From: Halovenus salina
GTDB taxonomy: Archaea > Halobacteriota > Halobacteria > Halobacteriales > Haloarculaceae
Reading direction: 5' to 3'
Length of the DNA: 64,000 bases
Assembly: GCF_026410925.1 (NCBI RefSeq)
Contig: NZ_CP112972.1
Coordinates: 744,001 to 808,000, forward strand
Shown: positions 8,411-16,807 of the stretch, piece by piece
Layout: each line of letters opens with the position of its first letter
Position numbering within the stretch: the stretch's first letter is position 1
The notes under the pieces: generated by a model
The model's database searches: none
Told to the model about the DNA's origin: nothing
Seen by the model: only the letters and a program-made list of their open reading frames with translations
Position numbers and translations under genes: made by a program

Positions 8411-8499
8411 GCTATTGTAAATGTTGTCGATGGGTCAGACAGTCGTCTGACGGCCGGGCGCATTTCTTGGAGATGAAAATGGGAAACGTATTTTTATTA
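8411..8499. promoter_or_regulatory. Divergent promoter region between the arlD/E-like gene and parA
   Basis: On the plus strand ATTTTTATT (8490-8498) lies about 35 nt before the parA ATG at 8531. On the minus strand TTACAATAG (8412-8420) lies about 25 nt before the ATG at 8390. The 140-nt gap therefore seems to drive both transcripts. Confidence 0.45.
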
Positions 8500-8530
8500 C
8501 TGCGGGTCACATCCGTTCGAACACGAGACG

Positions 8531-9424
8531 ATGACAGGTGATGACACCGGGCCAGCCCGTTTCTGTGTGACGAACGCGAAAGGAGGGACCGGAAAGACGA
8601 CAATCGCAATCAACGTCGCGGGGGCGTTGAATCAGCGTGGTCGGGACGTTTTGTTCGTGGATGTCGACCCGCAGGGGAACGCAACAGAAGGCCTGGGTCT
8701 GCTGGAGGCCTACGACTCCGCGCCACCGACGTTGTTCGACGTACTCACCGACGCCGGCGAGCGACCAAACGTCGGTGACCTTGTCGTCGAGCACGAAGAG
8801 ATGGACGTTCTTCCGGCGAATATCGACCTGCTCCACGCGGAACACGAGCTGACGCTCGCAGACGTAATGGCAAAGCTACAGGGGAACGGGGCCGCCCTCG
8901 ACGCCCTCGAAGAGTTGACGCTTAATGTCACTGCTGACGATATCGACGGGCCACACGCGCTTGATGTGCTCTCGTCGGCACTGTCTCATATCGAAGACGA
9001 CTACGACTACGTCATCGTAGACTCGCCACCATTCTACGGCAAGCTCACGGACGCGAGCATCTTCGCGACGGGCAACGTTCTCGTCCCGGCACTGACCGAG
9101 GCGACCTCTGAGCGGGCAATCGAACTGCTCATGCAACAGATTGCCGCCCTGGAGGATCACGCCGACATGACCGTGAACACGGTCGGTGTCGTCGCCAATC
9201 GCGTCGAGCAGACAAACGAAGACGAGACGATGATCCAGTGGCTCAACGAAGTCTATCCGGAGACGCCCGTCTGGGAGGTGCGAAAGCGCGTCGCACTTCA
9301 GCGGGCATTCTCTGCCGGAAACTCCGTCTTCGAGTACGACCCGTCGATCGATATGGCTGGCGTGTTCGAGACGATCGCGGCAGAGCTCGACAGACAGTTC
9401 GACCGCCCCGAGGTGAAACCATGA
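8531..9424 (+). CDS. ParA family ATPase (MinD/ParA/SIMIBI), next to cheW
   Basis: 297 aa. The deviant Walker A is KGGTGKTT (about residue 17), switch I is DVDPQGNATEGLG, and Walker B is YDYVIVDSPP. These place it in the ParA/Soj branch, whose members form ATP-dependent dimers on DNA or on polar structures. Its stop overlaps the ATG of the CheW gene (ATGA), so the pair is translationally coupled. The neighbours are a CheW protein and an archaellum protein, and no ParB is present. Positioning of chemosensory arrays or archaella is therefore more likely than plasmid partition; this is inference from context. Confidence 0.88.
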   Translation: MTGDDTGPARFCVTNAKGGTGKTTIAINVAGALNQRGRDVLFVDVDPQGNATEGLGLLEAYDSAPPTLFDVLTDAGERPNVGDLVVEHEEMDVLPANIDLLHAEHELTLADVMAKLQGNGAALDALEELTLNVTADDIDGPHALDVLSSALSHIEDDYDYVIVDSPPFYGKLTDASIFATGNVLVPALTEATSERAIELLMQQIAALEDHADMTVNTVGVVANRVEQTNEDETMIQWLNEVYPETPVWEVRKRVALQRAFSAGNSVFEYDPSIDMAGVFETIAAELDRQFDRPEVKP

Positions 9425-10296
9425 GTGATAATGACGATGAGCGACTTGACCGGGCGAAACGTATCAGAAAAATGCGCGAAGGCGACGGCCGAGAGACAGA
9501 CGACGAACCAGCAGAGTCGACCAGCGAAGAGGCATCAGCAGACGAGGAGGCCGCTGGCCACGGAGATGAGCCAGCTACGACAGCAGACGAAGACACAACA
9601 AGCGAGGAATCCGAAGCGATGGACACAGCCGACAAGACGGACGAGGAGCCGGCAACCCCGAATGTGAACGTTCCGGAGGCTTCGACGGCGACCGAGGCAG
9701 CCAACACCGAAGACGCCGACGAAGAGAACGATGTCAGCGCACCGCTGCCGGGCACCGAGGAACTCGAAGAGGCACTGGAGTCCGCGGAGGCAACGGCCGA
9801 CACTGCGACGCCAGACGAAGTCGCTGACACCGCCGGCCCTGCGGGTGCACTCGACGACGAGGAGAGCCAAGAAGAGGAGACGCGCGTCCTCGAATTCAAG
9901 CTCGGCGACGAGTACTACTGTCTCGACATCGACTACATCGAGGAGATCGTCAAAGAGGAGACCATCACACGGGTACCGAACACCCCCGAGTACGTCGAGG
10001 GTGTCGTCGACCTCCGAGGCCAGATTACGACGATACTCAACCCCAAGGTGACAATCGAGAAAGACGACATGTCGCCGGGCGGCCTAATCATCGTCTTCGA
10101 CTCCGAGTCGTTCGAGGACCAGGGACACATCGGGTGGGTCGTCGACGACGTCCGGCAGGTCTCGCCGATTACCGACGACGAGGTCAACGAGCCTCCGGTA
10201 CAGGAACACTACATCAACGGTGTCATCGATCGCGAGGAGGACGAGCAGTTCGTCATCTGGGCCGAACCCAGCATGGCGATGGAAGAAGCCGAGTAA
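9421..10296 (+). CDS. cheW: Chemotaxis coupling protein CheW with long acidic N-terminal tail
   Basis: 291 aa from ATG 9421, which overlaps the parA stop. Residues 1 to about 150 are low-complexity, rich in Glu, Asp, Ala and Thr, and probably disordered. The CheW fold starts at RVLEFKLGDEYYCLDIDYIEEIV and continues with ITRVPNTPEYVEGVVDLRG, the ligand-binding core. CheW links transducers to the CheA kinase. A tail as long as the domain is unusual compared with bacterial CheW (about 160 aa) and may bind ParA or archaellum proteins (inference). Confidence 0.92.
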   Translation: MSDNDDERLDRAKRIRKMREGDGRETDDEPAESTSEEASADEEAAGHGDEPATTADEDTTSEESEAMDTADKTDEEPATPNVNVPEASTATEAANTEDADEENDVSAPLPGTEELEEALESAEATADTATPDEVADTAGPAGALDDEESQEEETRVLEFKLGDEYYCLDIDYIEEIVKEETITRVPNTPEYVEGVVDLRGQITTILNPKVTIEKDDMSPGGLIIVFDSESFEDQGHIGWVVDDVRQVSPITDDEVNEPPVQEHYINGVIDREEDEQFVIWAEPSMAMEEAE

Positions 10297-10335
10297 TCGT
10301 AACCGTTTGGCGTCCCCGCCCCCAAGAACAATCAG

Positions 10336-10746
10336 ATGGCCGAGTTCAATCTTCACGTCAGCGTCGAGCCAGACGGAATCGAGGCAGACTCGCTCGAATC
10401 GTATCTCGACCAGTACATCGACGACTCGGCGGAAATTGTCGTCGCAGACATCGAGGAGTCACAGACCGACGGGATAGAGGAGACGCTCGAAATCGACGGA
10501 ATCGAGCCGTTCGCATCCTTGTATACCGAGCTCAGAGACAACGATGACCCACTGGAGCTGGGGCTGTGGGGACCGACCGCAGAGCGATTTCCCATCCCGG
10601 TACAACACTATGCCCTCCAGCAGATTTCTGACCCAGACGCCTACGAGTTTCACGCAGTCGATAACAAGGTGACCCTCGTTATCGCCGACCAGCAACACCA
10701 GCTCCAGCAGCTCCGCCAGGAAGTCCCACCGCCGGCGCTCGGATAA
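10336..10746 (+). CDS. Conserved haloarchaeal protein of unknown function downstream of cheW
   Basis: 136 aa starting MAEFNLHVSVEPDG. The sequence is acidic, has no transmembrane segment, and ends with a Gln-rich helix and PPPALG. The start lies 39 nt after the cheW stop on the same strand, so it is probably in the parA-cheW transcript. I do not recognise the family. The regular beta/alpha pattern and high Asp/Glu content support a real soluble haloarchaeal protein. Confidence 0.7.
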   Translation: MAEFNLHVSVEPDGIEADSLESYLDQYIDDSAEIVVADIEESQTDGIEETLEIDGIEPFASLYTELRDNDDPLELGLWGPTAERFPIPVQHYALQQISDPDAYEFHAVDNKVTLVIADQQHQLQQLRQEVPPPALG

Positions 10747-10811
10747 GAGAACAGTTCGACGACAGAGGCATCGAACAGTTTAGCCACTGCAGCCGCGACA
10801 GACGGGTTGGA

Positions 10812-10979
10812 TTACTCAGCGCCCGCGAGCCACGCCGGGAGTTCGAGCGTTATCGTTCGGTCGACGCCAAACAGCACGAACAGCGCAAACAGCGCAAACA
10901 GGGCGGGCTGGTTCGTCACAATCCCGAACACACCGAAAATACCGAGCACACCCAGTCGTCTCACCTGAATCGTCACCAT
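10812..10979 (-). CDS. Small membrane protein, 55 aa
   Basis: An ATG at 10979 opens a 55-codon frame ending TAA at 10812-10814. The protein starts MVTIQVRRLGVLGIFGVFG. It has one or two hydrophobic segments, the second carrying LFALFALFVLFG, then a short amphipathic end LELPAWLAGAE. The short direct repeat CGCAAACAG encodes the LFALFA run. It fills the otherwise empty stretch between 10747 and 11091. Small proteins of this type are common in haloarchaea. No function can be assigned. Confidence 0.55.
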   Translation of the reverse strand: MVTIQVRRLGVLGIFGVFGIVTNQPALFALFALFVLFGVDRTITLELPAWLAGAE

Positions 10980-11091
10980 ACCCCGAGTTCGAACAGCCAG
11001 AACAAATGAGTTACACTGTAGTTTTTAGTGTATCATACGAGCACTCCAAAAAGTCACAACACATATCCACGAGAGGACAGAACTGCCACCC

Positions 11092-12408
11092 ATGATAGGT
11101 GTCGTCGGCGGCGGAATCGCCGGACTCGCGGCCGCTCACAGGCTCCAGGAGCACGGCCACGAGGTTCGGGTCTTCGAGGCGAGTGACCAGGTCGGCGGAC
11201 TCGCTGCAGTCTATGAGACCGCGGGCGACCCAATCGAGAAGTTCTATCACCACCTCTCGAAATCCGAGGAGACTATCGTCGAACTTATCGAGGAACTGGG
11301 ACTGGGAGGCGAGTTAGAGTGGCGCTACGGCTCGGATGCCTACTACGTCGACGGCGTGTCCCATCCGATGGACAAACCGTGGGAGATTCTCGCCTATCCA
11401 CACCTCTCGCTGTACGACAAGTTCCGACTGGGGATGCTCGTCCTCGATATCGACGTTCGCGGGGGAATTCCATCGTTCGACACATACGAACGGCTGGAGG
11501 ATTTCGAAGACATTCCGGTCAAGGAGTTCATCCTCGACCACACCTCGGAGGGCTGTTTCGAGCGCTTTTTCAGACCGTTGCTTGAGGCGAAGTTCGGCGA
11601 CCGCTGGACCGACGTCAGCGCGGCGTGGCTCCTGGGACGCGTGAAGTTTCGCGGGGAGCGTGACATCCTCCGCGGCGAGGTGCTGGGCTACCTGCAGGGC
11701 GGCTTCGGGACGCTGCTCGATGCGCTCGTCGACAGCGTCGGCCGGGAGAACATCCAGACCGGGACTCGGGTGACTGACCTCGACGTGACCAACGGCGCAG
11801 TGGCCGGACTGGAAACAGAGTGCCGCGACGACGGTGCCGAAAGCCACGAGGTCGAGGACGTCGTCGTCGCAGCGATGCCGAATGTGCTCGAAGGATTGAC
11901 CGGCTACGAGTGTGATATCGAGTTCCAAGGGACTATCTGCTCGGTCATCAGCCTCTCCGAGCCGCTGATGGATACGTACTGGCTCAATATCGCAGATGAG
12001 TCGCCGTTCGGCGCGCTCATCGAACACACCAACTTTGTCCCCCCGGAGCGGTACGGCGGCGAACACCTCCTCTACGTGGCAAAGTACATCCAGGACCTGG
12101 ATACAGCGCTGTGGGCGAACGACGACGACGAAATCGAAGCGCAGTGGCTCGACGGCATCGCAGAGCTGTTTCCCGACTTCGACCGCGAGATGGTCAACTG
12201 GGTCCAGACCGCACGGAATCCCCGGACAGCACCGATTTACGAGCGCGGTTACCTCGATATGGTCGTTCCCTACGACCTCGGAGACGCGGTCGCCGATGGC
12301 GTCTACTACGCGGGAATGGCGAGTCGGGCCCAGTATCCGGAACGGTCGCTCAACGGCGGTATCGTCGCCGGATTTGAGTGTGCCGACCGCATCGCAGACG
12401 GTCAGTAG
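11092..12408 (+). CDS. FAD-dependent oxidoreductase, amine oxidase/protoporphyrinogen oxidase-like
   Basis: 438 aa. The N-terminal GGGIAGLAAAHRLQEHGHEVRVFE is a Rossmann dinucleotide-binding motif ending in an acidic residue for FAD ribose. It is followed by the GG doublet DQVGGLAAVYE. The C-terminus has GVYYAGMASRAQYPERSLNGGIVAGF, the second FAD contact typical of the amine oxidase/phytoene desaturase superfamily. The substrate cannot be read from sequence. The next gene is another flavoprotein on the same strand, 84 nt downstream. There is no carotenoid or heme cluster nearby. Confidence 0.85.
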   Translation: MIGVVGGGIAGLAAAHRLQEHGHEVRVFEASDQVGGLAAVYETAGDPIEKFYHHLSKSEETIVELIEELGLGGELEWRYGSDAYYVDGVSHPMDKPWEILAYPHLSLYDKFRLGMLVLDIDVRGGIPSFDTYERLEDFEDIPVKEFILDHTSEGCFERFFRPLLEAKFGDRWTDVSAAWLLGRVKFRGERDILRGEVLGYLQGGFGTLLDALVDSVGRENIQTGTRVTDLDVTNGAVAGLETECRDDGAESHEVEDVVVAAMPNVLEGLTGYECDIEFQGTICSVISLSEPLMDTYWLNIADESPFGALIEHTNFVPPERYGGEHLLYVAKYIQDLDTALWANDDDEIEAQWLDGIAELFPDFDREMVNWVQTARNPRTAPIYERGYLDMVVPYDLGDAVADGVYYAGMASRAQYPERSLNGGIVAGFECADRIADGQ

Positions 12409-12492
12409 CTGTTCACGTTCTCGTGATTATCATCACGATTGATAAGCAAGATATAGCAATCCACATTAACCCCGACCCGTAATCTCAGGCAT

Positions 12493-13737
12493 ATGAGCAC
12501 GTCGCACGTCATCGTCGGCGATGGGATTGCCGGTAGCTCGGCCGCCGAGACCATCCGTGAGAAGGACCCAGACGCGGAGATTACCGTCCTCACGGACGAA
12601 GGCGAAGCGCTGTACAACCGCATTCTCATCAAAGAGTACGCCAAAGGAAAACTCCCCGAGGCCCCCATCTCGATTCACGAGCCGGAGTGGTACGACGAGC
12701 GGGACATCGACCTGGAGCTGAACACCTACATCGTCAACGTCAATGCCGATGCACACACCGTCGAGACACACGAGGGCGAGGTCTACGAGTACGACAAGCT
12801 CCTCATTGCGACGGGCGGAACGCCGGCCCAGCTCCCGGTCGAGAACTCCGACGCCGATGGTATCAATCACTTCTGGACGTTCCAGGACGCCCGAGATATT
12901 CGGGAAAACGTCGAGGACGCAGGAGAGGGCGTCATCGTCGGTGCTGGTCTGCTCGGTATCGACCTGGCGGCAATCTCTGGCGCGCAGGGACTTGACGCCC
13001 ACTACATCATGCGCGGAAATCGGTGGTGGCGCTACGGGCTCTCGCTCGACGGCGCGGAAATTATGCACGAAGCACTCGAAGAGATCGGCATTACTCCGGT
13101 GTTCGACGCAGGCGTCGACCGCTTCGAAGTCGACGACGACGGGCACGTCGAAGCGGCAATCACCCCCGATGGCGACCGGTACGACTGTGACTGGGCAGGA
13201 GTTGCGATCGGCCTGAACTTCAACACGGAGTGGCTCCAGGGCTCGGGCGTCGAGTGTGACGACGGTGTCATCGTCGATGAACACATGCAGACCGGCGTCG
13301 AAGACATCTATGCCGCAGGCGATATCACGCAGTTCCACGACGTCATCCTCGGCGAACGCACACAGAACGGTGCCTGGGGCTCGGCAAAAGAGCAGGGAAC
13401 CGTCGCCGCAGAGAACATGGTTGAGGACGCCAATGAGGAGATCTTCCGGTGGGTTCCGACGTACTCGATTACCCATTTCGATTTCCCCTTCCTCTCGTTC
13501 GGTCACCCGACCATCGGCGACGACGAGGCAGAGCGCAAATACAACGAGAACGAATGGCGGCGGCTGGCGTTCAAAGACGGCAAGCTGGTCGGTGGTGTCC
13601 TTATCGGCGACCTTTCCCAGCAGTCCACCTACAAGAAGCTCATCCGCGAGGAGTGGGAGGTCGCAGGCAAGAAAGAGCTCCTTCTCGAGGAAGACGTTGA
13701 CCTCGACCATCTTGAAGGCGCTGTCGAGGCCAACTAG
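12493..13737 (+). CDS. NAD(P)/FAD-dependent oxidoreductase (ferredoxin/rubredoxin reductase type)
   Basis: 414 aa. FAD motif VGDGIAGSSAAETIRE is at residues 8-23, the ATG motif is LLIATGGTP, the NAD motif is GVIVGAGLLGIDLA, and the second FAD motif is VEDIYAAGDITQFHD. This order is that of the NirB/rubredoxin reductase-like family of pyridine nucleotide-disulfide oxidoreductases. No redox CxxC or C-x4-C pair is present, so it is not a disulfide reductase. The partner is unknown. It is probably a soluble electron-transfer enzyme. Confidence 0.87.
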   Translation: MSTSHVIVGDGIAGSSAAETIREKDPDAEITVLTDEGEALYNRILIKEYAKGKLPEAPISIHEPEWYDERDIDLELNTYIVNVNADAHTVETHEGEVYEYDKLLIATGGTPAQLPVENSDADGINHFWTFQDARDIRENVEDAGEGVIVGAGLLGIDLAAISGAQGLDAHYIMRGNRWWRYGLSLDGAEIMHEALEEIGITPVFDAGVDRFEVDDDGHVEAAITPDGDRYDCDWAGVAIGLNFNTEWLQGSGVECDDGVIVDEHMQTGVEDIYAAGDITQFHDVILGERTQNGAWGSAKEQGTVAAENMVEDANEEIFRWVPTYSITHFDFPFLSFGHPTIGDDEAERKYNENEWRRLAFKDGKLVGGVLIGDLSQQSTYKKLIREEWEVAGKKELLLEEDVDLDHLEGAVEAN

Positions 13738-13754
13738 ACGACGGACCGACGCCC

Positions 13755-13764
13755 TTTTTTTAAT
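13755..13764 (+). promoter_or_regulatory. T-tract and TATA box after the flavoprotein gene
   Basis: The run CTTTTTTTAATA lies 18-27 nt after the preceding stop codon and 22-31 nt before ATG 13786. It can serve both as a U-tract for termination of the upstream gene and as the TATA box for a leaderless downstream transcript. Confidence 0.45.
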
Positions 13765-13785
13765 AGGTGCCCTGAGTTTGGACAT

Positions 13786-14196
13786 ATGAACGGCGGAAAC
13801 AGCGACATGACTCTCGCGTTCGAGCTGGAGGCACTCAAGCAACTCCGGAACCCGGACACCGTATTCACCGACGCGCGCCAGTGGACCGAGTACGTCGGCG
13901 TCATCTCGGAGAAGCCAACCTACGTCGTGACGAACTTCACCAGAAAACACCGCATCAGACAGGACTTCTTCTCCGGACCGCGAACGCGCGAGGAGAGTCT
14001 GAACAACATCAAAGCCCAGTTCGACAGCGACAGACACGTATTCGTTGGGACGGCCGACGAGGACGAACAGCTGGCAAACGAGACCGAGTGGGAGTACGTT
14101 GGTGTCGAGGCCGCGGCACAGGCTGCCGACTGGCAGCTCTCACTCGAGGAGGCGACGACAGAAGTCGAAGACGACGGACACGACGACTGGCCCTGA
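13786..14196 (+). CDS. Haloarchaeal conserved protein (DUF7124-like)
   Basis: 136 aa. The central stretch YVVTNFTRKHRIRQDFFSGPR is highly characteristic of a haloarchaeal protein family of unknown function; the DUF7124 name is from memory. The basic patch in a very acidic protein suggests binding of nucleic acid or phosphate, but nothing more can be claimed. The start follows the TATA box by about 26 nt. The DUF5815 gene begins 2 nt after its stop, so the two form an operon. Confidence 0.72.
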   Translation: MNGGNSDMTLAFELEALKQLRNPDTVFTDARQWTEYVGVISEKPTYVVTNFTRKHRIRQDFFSGPRTREESLNNIKAQFDSDRHVFVGTADEDEQLANETEWEYVGVEAAAQAADWQLSLEEATTEVEDDGHDDWP

Positions 14197-14198
14197 CG

Positions 14199-14729
14199 AT
14201 GCCGGAACCTGGAGTGCCGGGCGAGAGCGATGGACTCGAACTCCCTTGTGGCGAGACTGTCGAGCCGACCGACTTCGACCTCGGGATGCGGGAGTTTCGC
14301 TGCTCCTGTGGCGAGACACACGCCATCGTAACCGACGTCCACCCGCTGGCCAGGTTCGTCCCCGAGTTCCTCGTCGACACGCTCAGAGAGACAGTGACGA
14401 CCGAGGACGACTTCGAGGAGTTCGGCATGCCCCACGCGATGGCGATGGTCGGCGAAGAGTTCCCCGAGAAAGTTGCCAGTGCCGACTGCTCGACCGAGGG
14501 AAGCGTGGGGTATTCCTTGGTGTGGGTCACCTCTTTCGACTCGCGTCGCCTCCACGGAGTTGTCGTCGAGCTGTTACTCGAGCTAATGGACCACGCTATC
14601 AGTCATGCTGATGACGACACCATCGCGGCCGAATTCGAGCAGTACATGGCCGAGTTCGACCTGGAAACGTTCGTCGACCTCTACCGCGACGAGCGTGAGT
14701 TCGAGAGCGAACACGACTCCGCCGTGTGA
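14199..14729 (+). CDS. Haloarchaeal conserved protein (DUF5815-like)
   Basis: 176 aa from ATG 14199, which lies within TGACGATG. The N-terminal third has Cys residues in LPCGETVEP and REFRCSCGETH, a possible metal-binding knuckle. The remainder is acidic and helical with LLLELMDHAISHADDDT. I recognise it as a haloarchaeal family of unknown function; the DUF5815 name is from memory. The tight spacing to the previous gene indicates cotranscription. Confidence 0.72.
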   Translation: MPEPGVPGESDGLELPCGETVEPTDFDLGMREFRCSCGETHAIVTDVHPLARFVPEFLVDTLRETVTTEDDFEEFGMPHAMAMVGEEFPEKVASADCSTEGSVGYSLVWVTSFDSRRLHGVVVELLLELMDHAISHADDDTIAAEFEQYMAEFDLETFVDLYRDEREFESEHDSAV

Positions 14730-14868
14730 CTGGTGGGGTCTGATACTGTTTGTTGCGGTAATTTTCGCACCCACGTAACACATACCGGTGTTTCACGCTG
14801 TGTAGCGAATGTCCTATTTTACCATACCGAGAAAGGCTCGCAACAAACGCTATGAAACAGCCGGTGTG

Positions 14869-15099
14869 TTATTCGAGACAGATATACGTCCGCGTGTCGT
14901 CAACACCATCGAGCTCGTTGAGATCAGTTGCGACTGCGTGGATGACCTCGTATACTTCATCACCTTCTGCCTCGACGATGATGTCGTATCGGCCAGCAAC
15001 GACGTGCGCTTCGATGACAGCGTTCATCTCCTGAATAATCTCCAGTAGGTCGGCTGACTTTCCGGCTGTCGTCTTTATCGTAATAAAAGCCCGTACCAT
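14869..15099 (-). CDS. Stand-alone Lrp/AsnC effector (RAM) domain protein
   Basis: 76 aa starting MVRAFITIKTTAGKSADLLEI. It is the alpha-beta RAM fold of Lrp/AsnC regulators without the HTH. The ligand-loop region is AHVVAGRYDIIVEAEG. Such single-domain proteins form oligomers that bind amino acids or nucleotides. It is divergent from trkA; the gene downstream of trkA encodes a second protein of the same kind. The pair may sense a ligand for potassium uptake (inference). Confidence 0.88.
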   Translation of the reverse strand: MVRAFITIKTTAGKSADLLEIIQEMNAVIEAHVVAGRYDIIVEAEGDEVYEVIHAVATDLNELDGVDDTRTYICLE

Positions 15100-15177
15100 C
15101 CTAAAGTAAAAATGTGGTGCCTACTATTAAAAATATTCCCCGTGGCGGCTATCGTTTCCGGTCTGCCACGGTGGATA

Positions 15178-15186
15178 CCTTTATTC
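15178..15186 (+). promoter_or_regulatory. TATA box of trkA
   Basis: CCTTTATTC is centred 28 nt before ATG 15210, the distance for a leaderless transcript. The AT-rich stretch ATTAAAAATATT at 15124-15135 can act as the minus-strand TATA for the divergent RAM gene. Confidence 0.5.
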
Positions 15187-15209
15187 CCCCGGTCATCGTA
15201 AAGAGGAAT

Positions 15210-15893
15210 ATGCTGTTTGTCATTGTTGGCGCAGGGCGCGTGGGCCTCCGAACCGCCCGTGCAATCCGCGAGAGCGGCCACGATGTCGTCGTTGTCGAAA
15301 AAGGCGACGAGATGAGAGAGCGTGCCAGAGAGGACGGCTTTGAGGTCGTCGCAGGGGATGGTGCGGTAGAAGACACGCTCGAACAGGCCGGCATTGAACA
15401 GGCCGATGCACTCGGTGGCCTGACCGGAGATCTCAACACGAACTTCGCCGCGTGTACGATAGCCAACCATCACGGCTGCCGAACCGTAATGCGCATCGAC
15501 GAGGACTACAGGGAAGACATCTACCGGACCTACGTTGACGAGGTTGACGAGGTGATCTATCCTGAGCGCCTCGGTGCAATCGTCGCGAAAAATGCACTTG
15601 TCGGCGGCAATATCCGTGCGATTGCCGACATCGAGCAGAACCTGCAGCTCGTCGAGTTCACGATCAACGACTCCGCTCCGATGCGGGGATACTCCCTCTC
15701 AGAACTTGAGCTCCCAGGCCGGGCCAAGCTGTTGGCTATCGGCACGAATGACGAGCCGCTCCGGCCGCCGACATCGGACGACACGCTCGATACTGGGACA
15801 CAGCTCATCGTCCTTTCGGATTCAGCAAAGATGGACGACGTTCGGAGCCTCATCGTCGGAGAGGACGAACAGACGGCAGTTGGAGGTGTATGA
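15210..15893 (+). CDS. trkA: TrkA family potassium uptake regulatory subunit (RCK domain)
   Basis: 227 aa from ATG 15210. The N-terminal RCK/TrkA-N Rossmann domain has MLFVIVGAGRVGLRTA and an acidic NAD-ribose residue in VVVVEKGDE. It is followed by NTNFAACTIANHHGC. The C-terminal TrkA-C domain spans about residues 140-215 (LVEFTINDSAPMRGYSLSEL). TrkA proteins gate TrkH-type potassium channels in response to NAD(H) or ATP/ADP. No trkH gene is in the window. The next gene overlaps its stop by 4 nt. Confidence 0.9.
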   Translation: MLFVIVGAGRVGLRTARAIRESGHDVVVVEKGDEMRERAREDGFEVVAGDGAVEDTLEQAGIEQADALGGLTGDLNTNFAACTIANHHGCRTVMRIDEDYREDIYRTYVDEVDEVIYPERLGAIVAKNALVGGNIRAIADIEQNLQLVEFTINDSAPMRGYSLSELELPGRAKLLAIGTNDEPLRPPTSDDTLDTGTQLIVLSDSAKMDDVRSLIVGEDEQTAVGGV

Positions 15894-16126
15894 ACATGGT
15901 CAAAGCGTACATCATGGTCAAAGCTCACACTGGCGAAGCGGACAGGCTGAAAACTGACATCGAGGCAATCGAGGGCCTAGAGCGCGCTCATATCGTCGCT
16001 GGCGACGTCGACCTCATCGCTGTTACCGACGTCGAGTCGCCAGCCGCAGTGAAAGATATCGCGGCCACCGAAATCCAGTCGATTGACGGTGTGAGCACCA
16101 CACAGACCTACATCGCGATGGACTAA
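15890..16126 (+). CDS. Second stand-alone Lrp/AsnC RAM domain protein, coupled to trkA
   Basis: 78 aa; ATG 15890 overlaps the trkA stop as ATGA, and ATG 15896 is an alternative. MVKAYIMVKAHTGEADRL and AHIVAGDVDLIAVTDVE are the RAM-domain strands and ligand loop. There is no HTH. Translational coupling to trkA strongly suggests a shared function, probably as a metabolite-sensing partner of the TrkA ring. Confidence 0.88.
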   Translation: MNMVKAYIMVKAHTGEADRLKTDIEAIEGLERAHIVAGDVDLIAVTDVESPAAVKDIAATEIQSIDGVSTTQTYIAMD

Positions 16127-16139
16127 CTGCAACGGGTCA

Positions 16140-16640
16140 CTACAGCGGTGTTCCGCCAGTCTCTCCCTGGCTCGCGTCCGAAAGTAGCTCTGACACCGGC
16201 GGCGTGTAGTCGTATCCAGGAATGATCCCCTCGGCGTACGTCCCCTCGACGAATTCGGCGAAGGTTTTCGAAAGGGTGGCCCCTAAATCGGGCTCTGCAC
16301 ACGAAAATTGGTATCGGACCGAAACAGTCTTTCCGCGGTCCTCAACGGTCATGTCGTCTATCTCAACAGCTGTTCGTGTCGCACTCGGCGCGTCGGCAAG
16401 CCGCCGTTCGAACGTTTCGAGCCAGTCTGTTTCCACCGTGTCACCTACGTGATCCTCCGTTGCACCCTGGATAGTCGGGGCCTTAACGCGGACGGTGTAC
16501 TGTTTATCACTTGCATGGTGTTCGACAGCCACAGCGGTGTCGAATACGACAGTCAGGAGACGGAATTCATCTCCTGCTCGCTCGAATGCGTCGTGGCTGG
16601 AAAGCGCCCGGACCGCTGGCGAGTTCTCTGTGTCTGTCAT
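16140..16640 (-). CDS. Haloarchaeal conserved protein (DUF5813-like)
   Basis: 166 aa from ATG 16640 (MTDTENSPAVRALSSHDAF). It is an acidic alpha/beta protein without membrane segments or catalytic motifs. The middle is beta-rich and contains YTVRVKAPTIQGA. I recognise it as a haloarchaeal family of unknown function; the DUF number is from memory. It converges with the RAM gene, with 13 nt between stops. Confidence 0.68.
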   Translation of the reverse strand: MTDTENSPAVRALSSHDAFERAGDEFRLLTVVFDTAVAVEHHASDKQYTVRVKAPTIQGATEDHVGDTVETDWLETFERRLADAPSATRTAVEIDDMTVEDRGKTVSVRYQFSCAEPDLGATLSKTFAEFVEGTYAEGIIPGYDYTPPVSELLSDASQGETGGTPL

Positions 16641-16717
16641 CACCGTACTGAAAGGGTCGGACTCTCAAAAGAGTACGGACAATCAGTGGGTCAGTTCGGA
16701 GAAGTGACTGGATGGCC

Positions 16718-16735
16718 GTATATAAAAGTATATAC
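16718..16735. promoter_or_regulatory. 18-bp perfect inverted repeat upstream of the peptide transporter
   Basis: GTATATA-AAAG-TATATAC is a perfect 7-bp inverted repeat with a 4-bp spacer. It lies between the divergent DUF5813-like gene and the transporter operon, about 80 nt upstream of the operon TATA box. Form and place suit an operator for a dimeric regulator, but no regulator gene lies beside it. Confidence 0.4.
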
Positions 16736-16807
16736 AAAATCTGTTTTAGTATCGAGAACACCGTGTAGATCCAGGCAAGTCCGCATATGTCCTCAGATTA
16801 TTAGTGA

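Noticed and set aside
12466..14037. 523-codon open frame antisense to the flavoprotein gene
   Set aside because: Shadow of the oxidoreductase with clear FAD and NAD motifs on the other strand.
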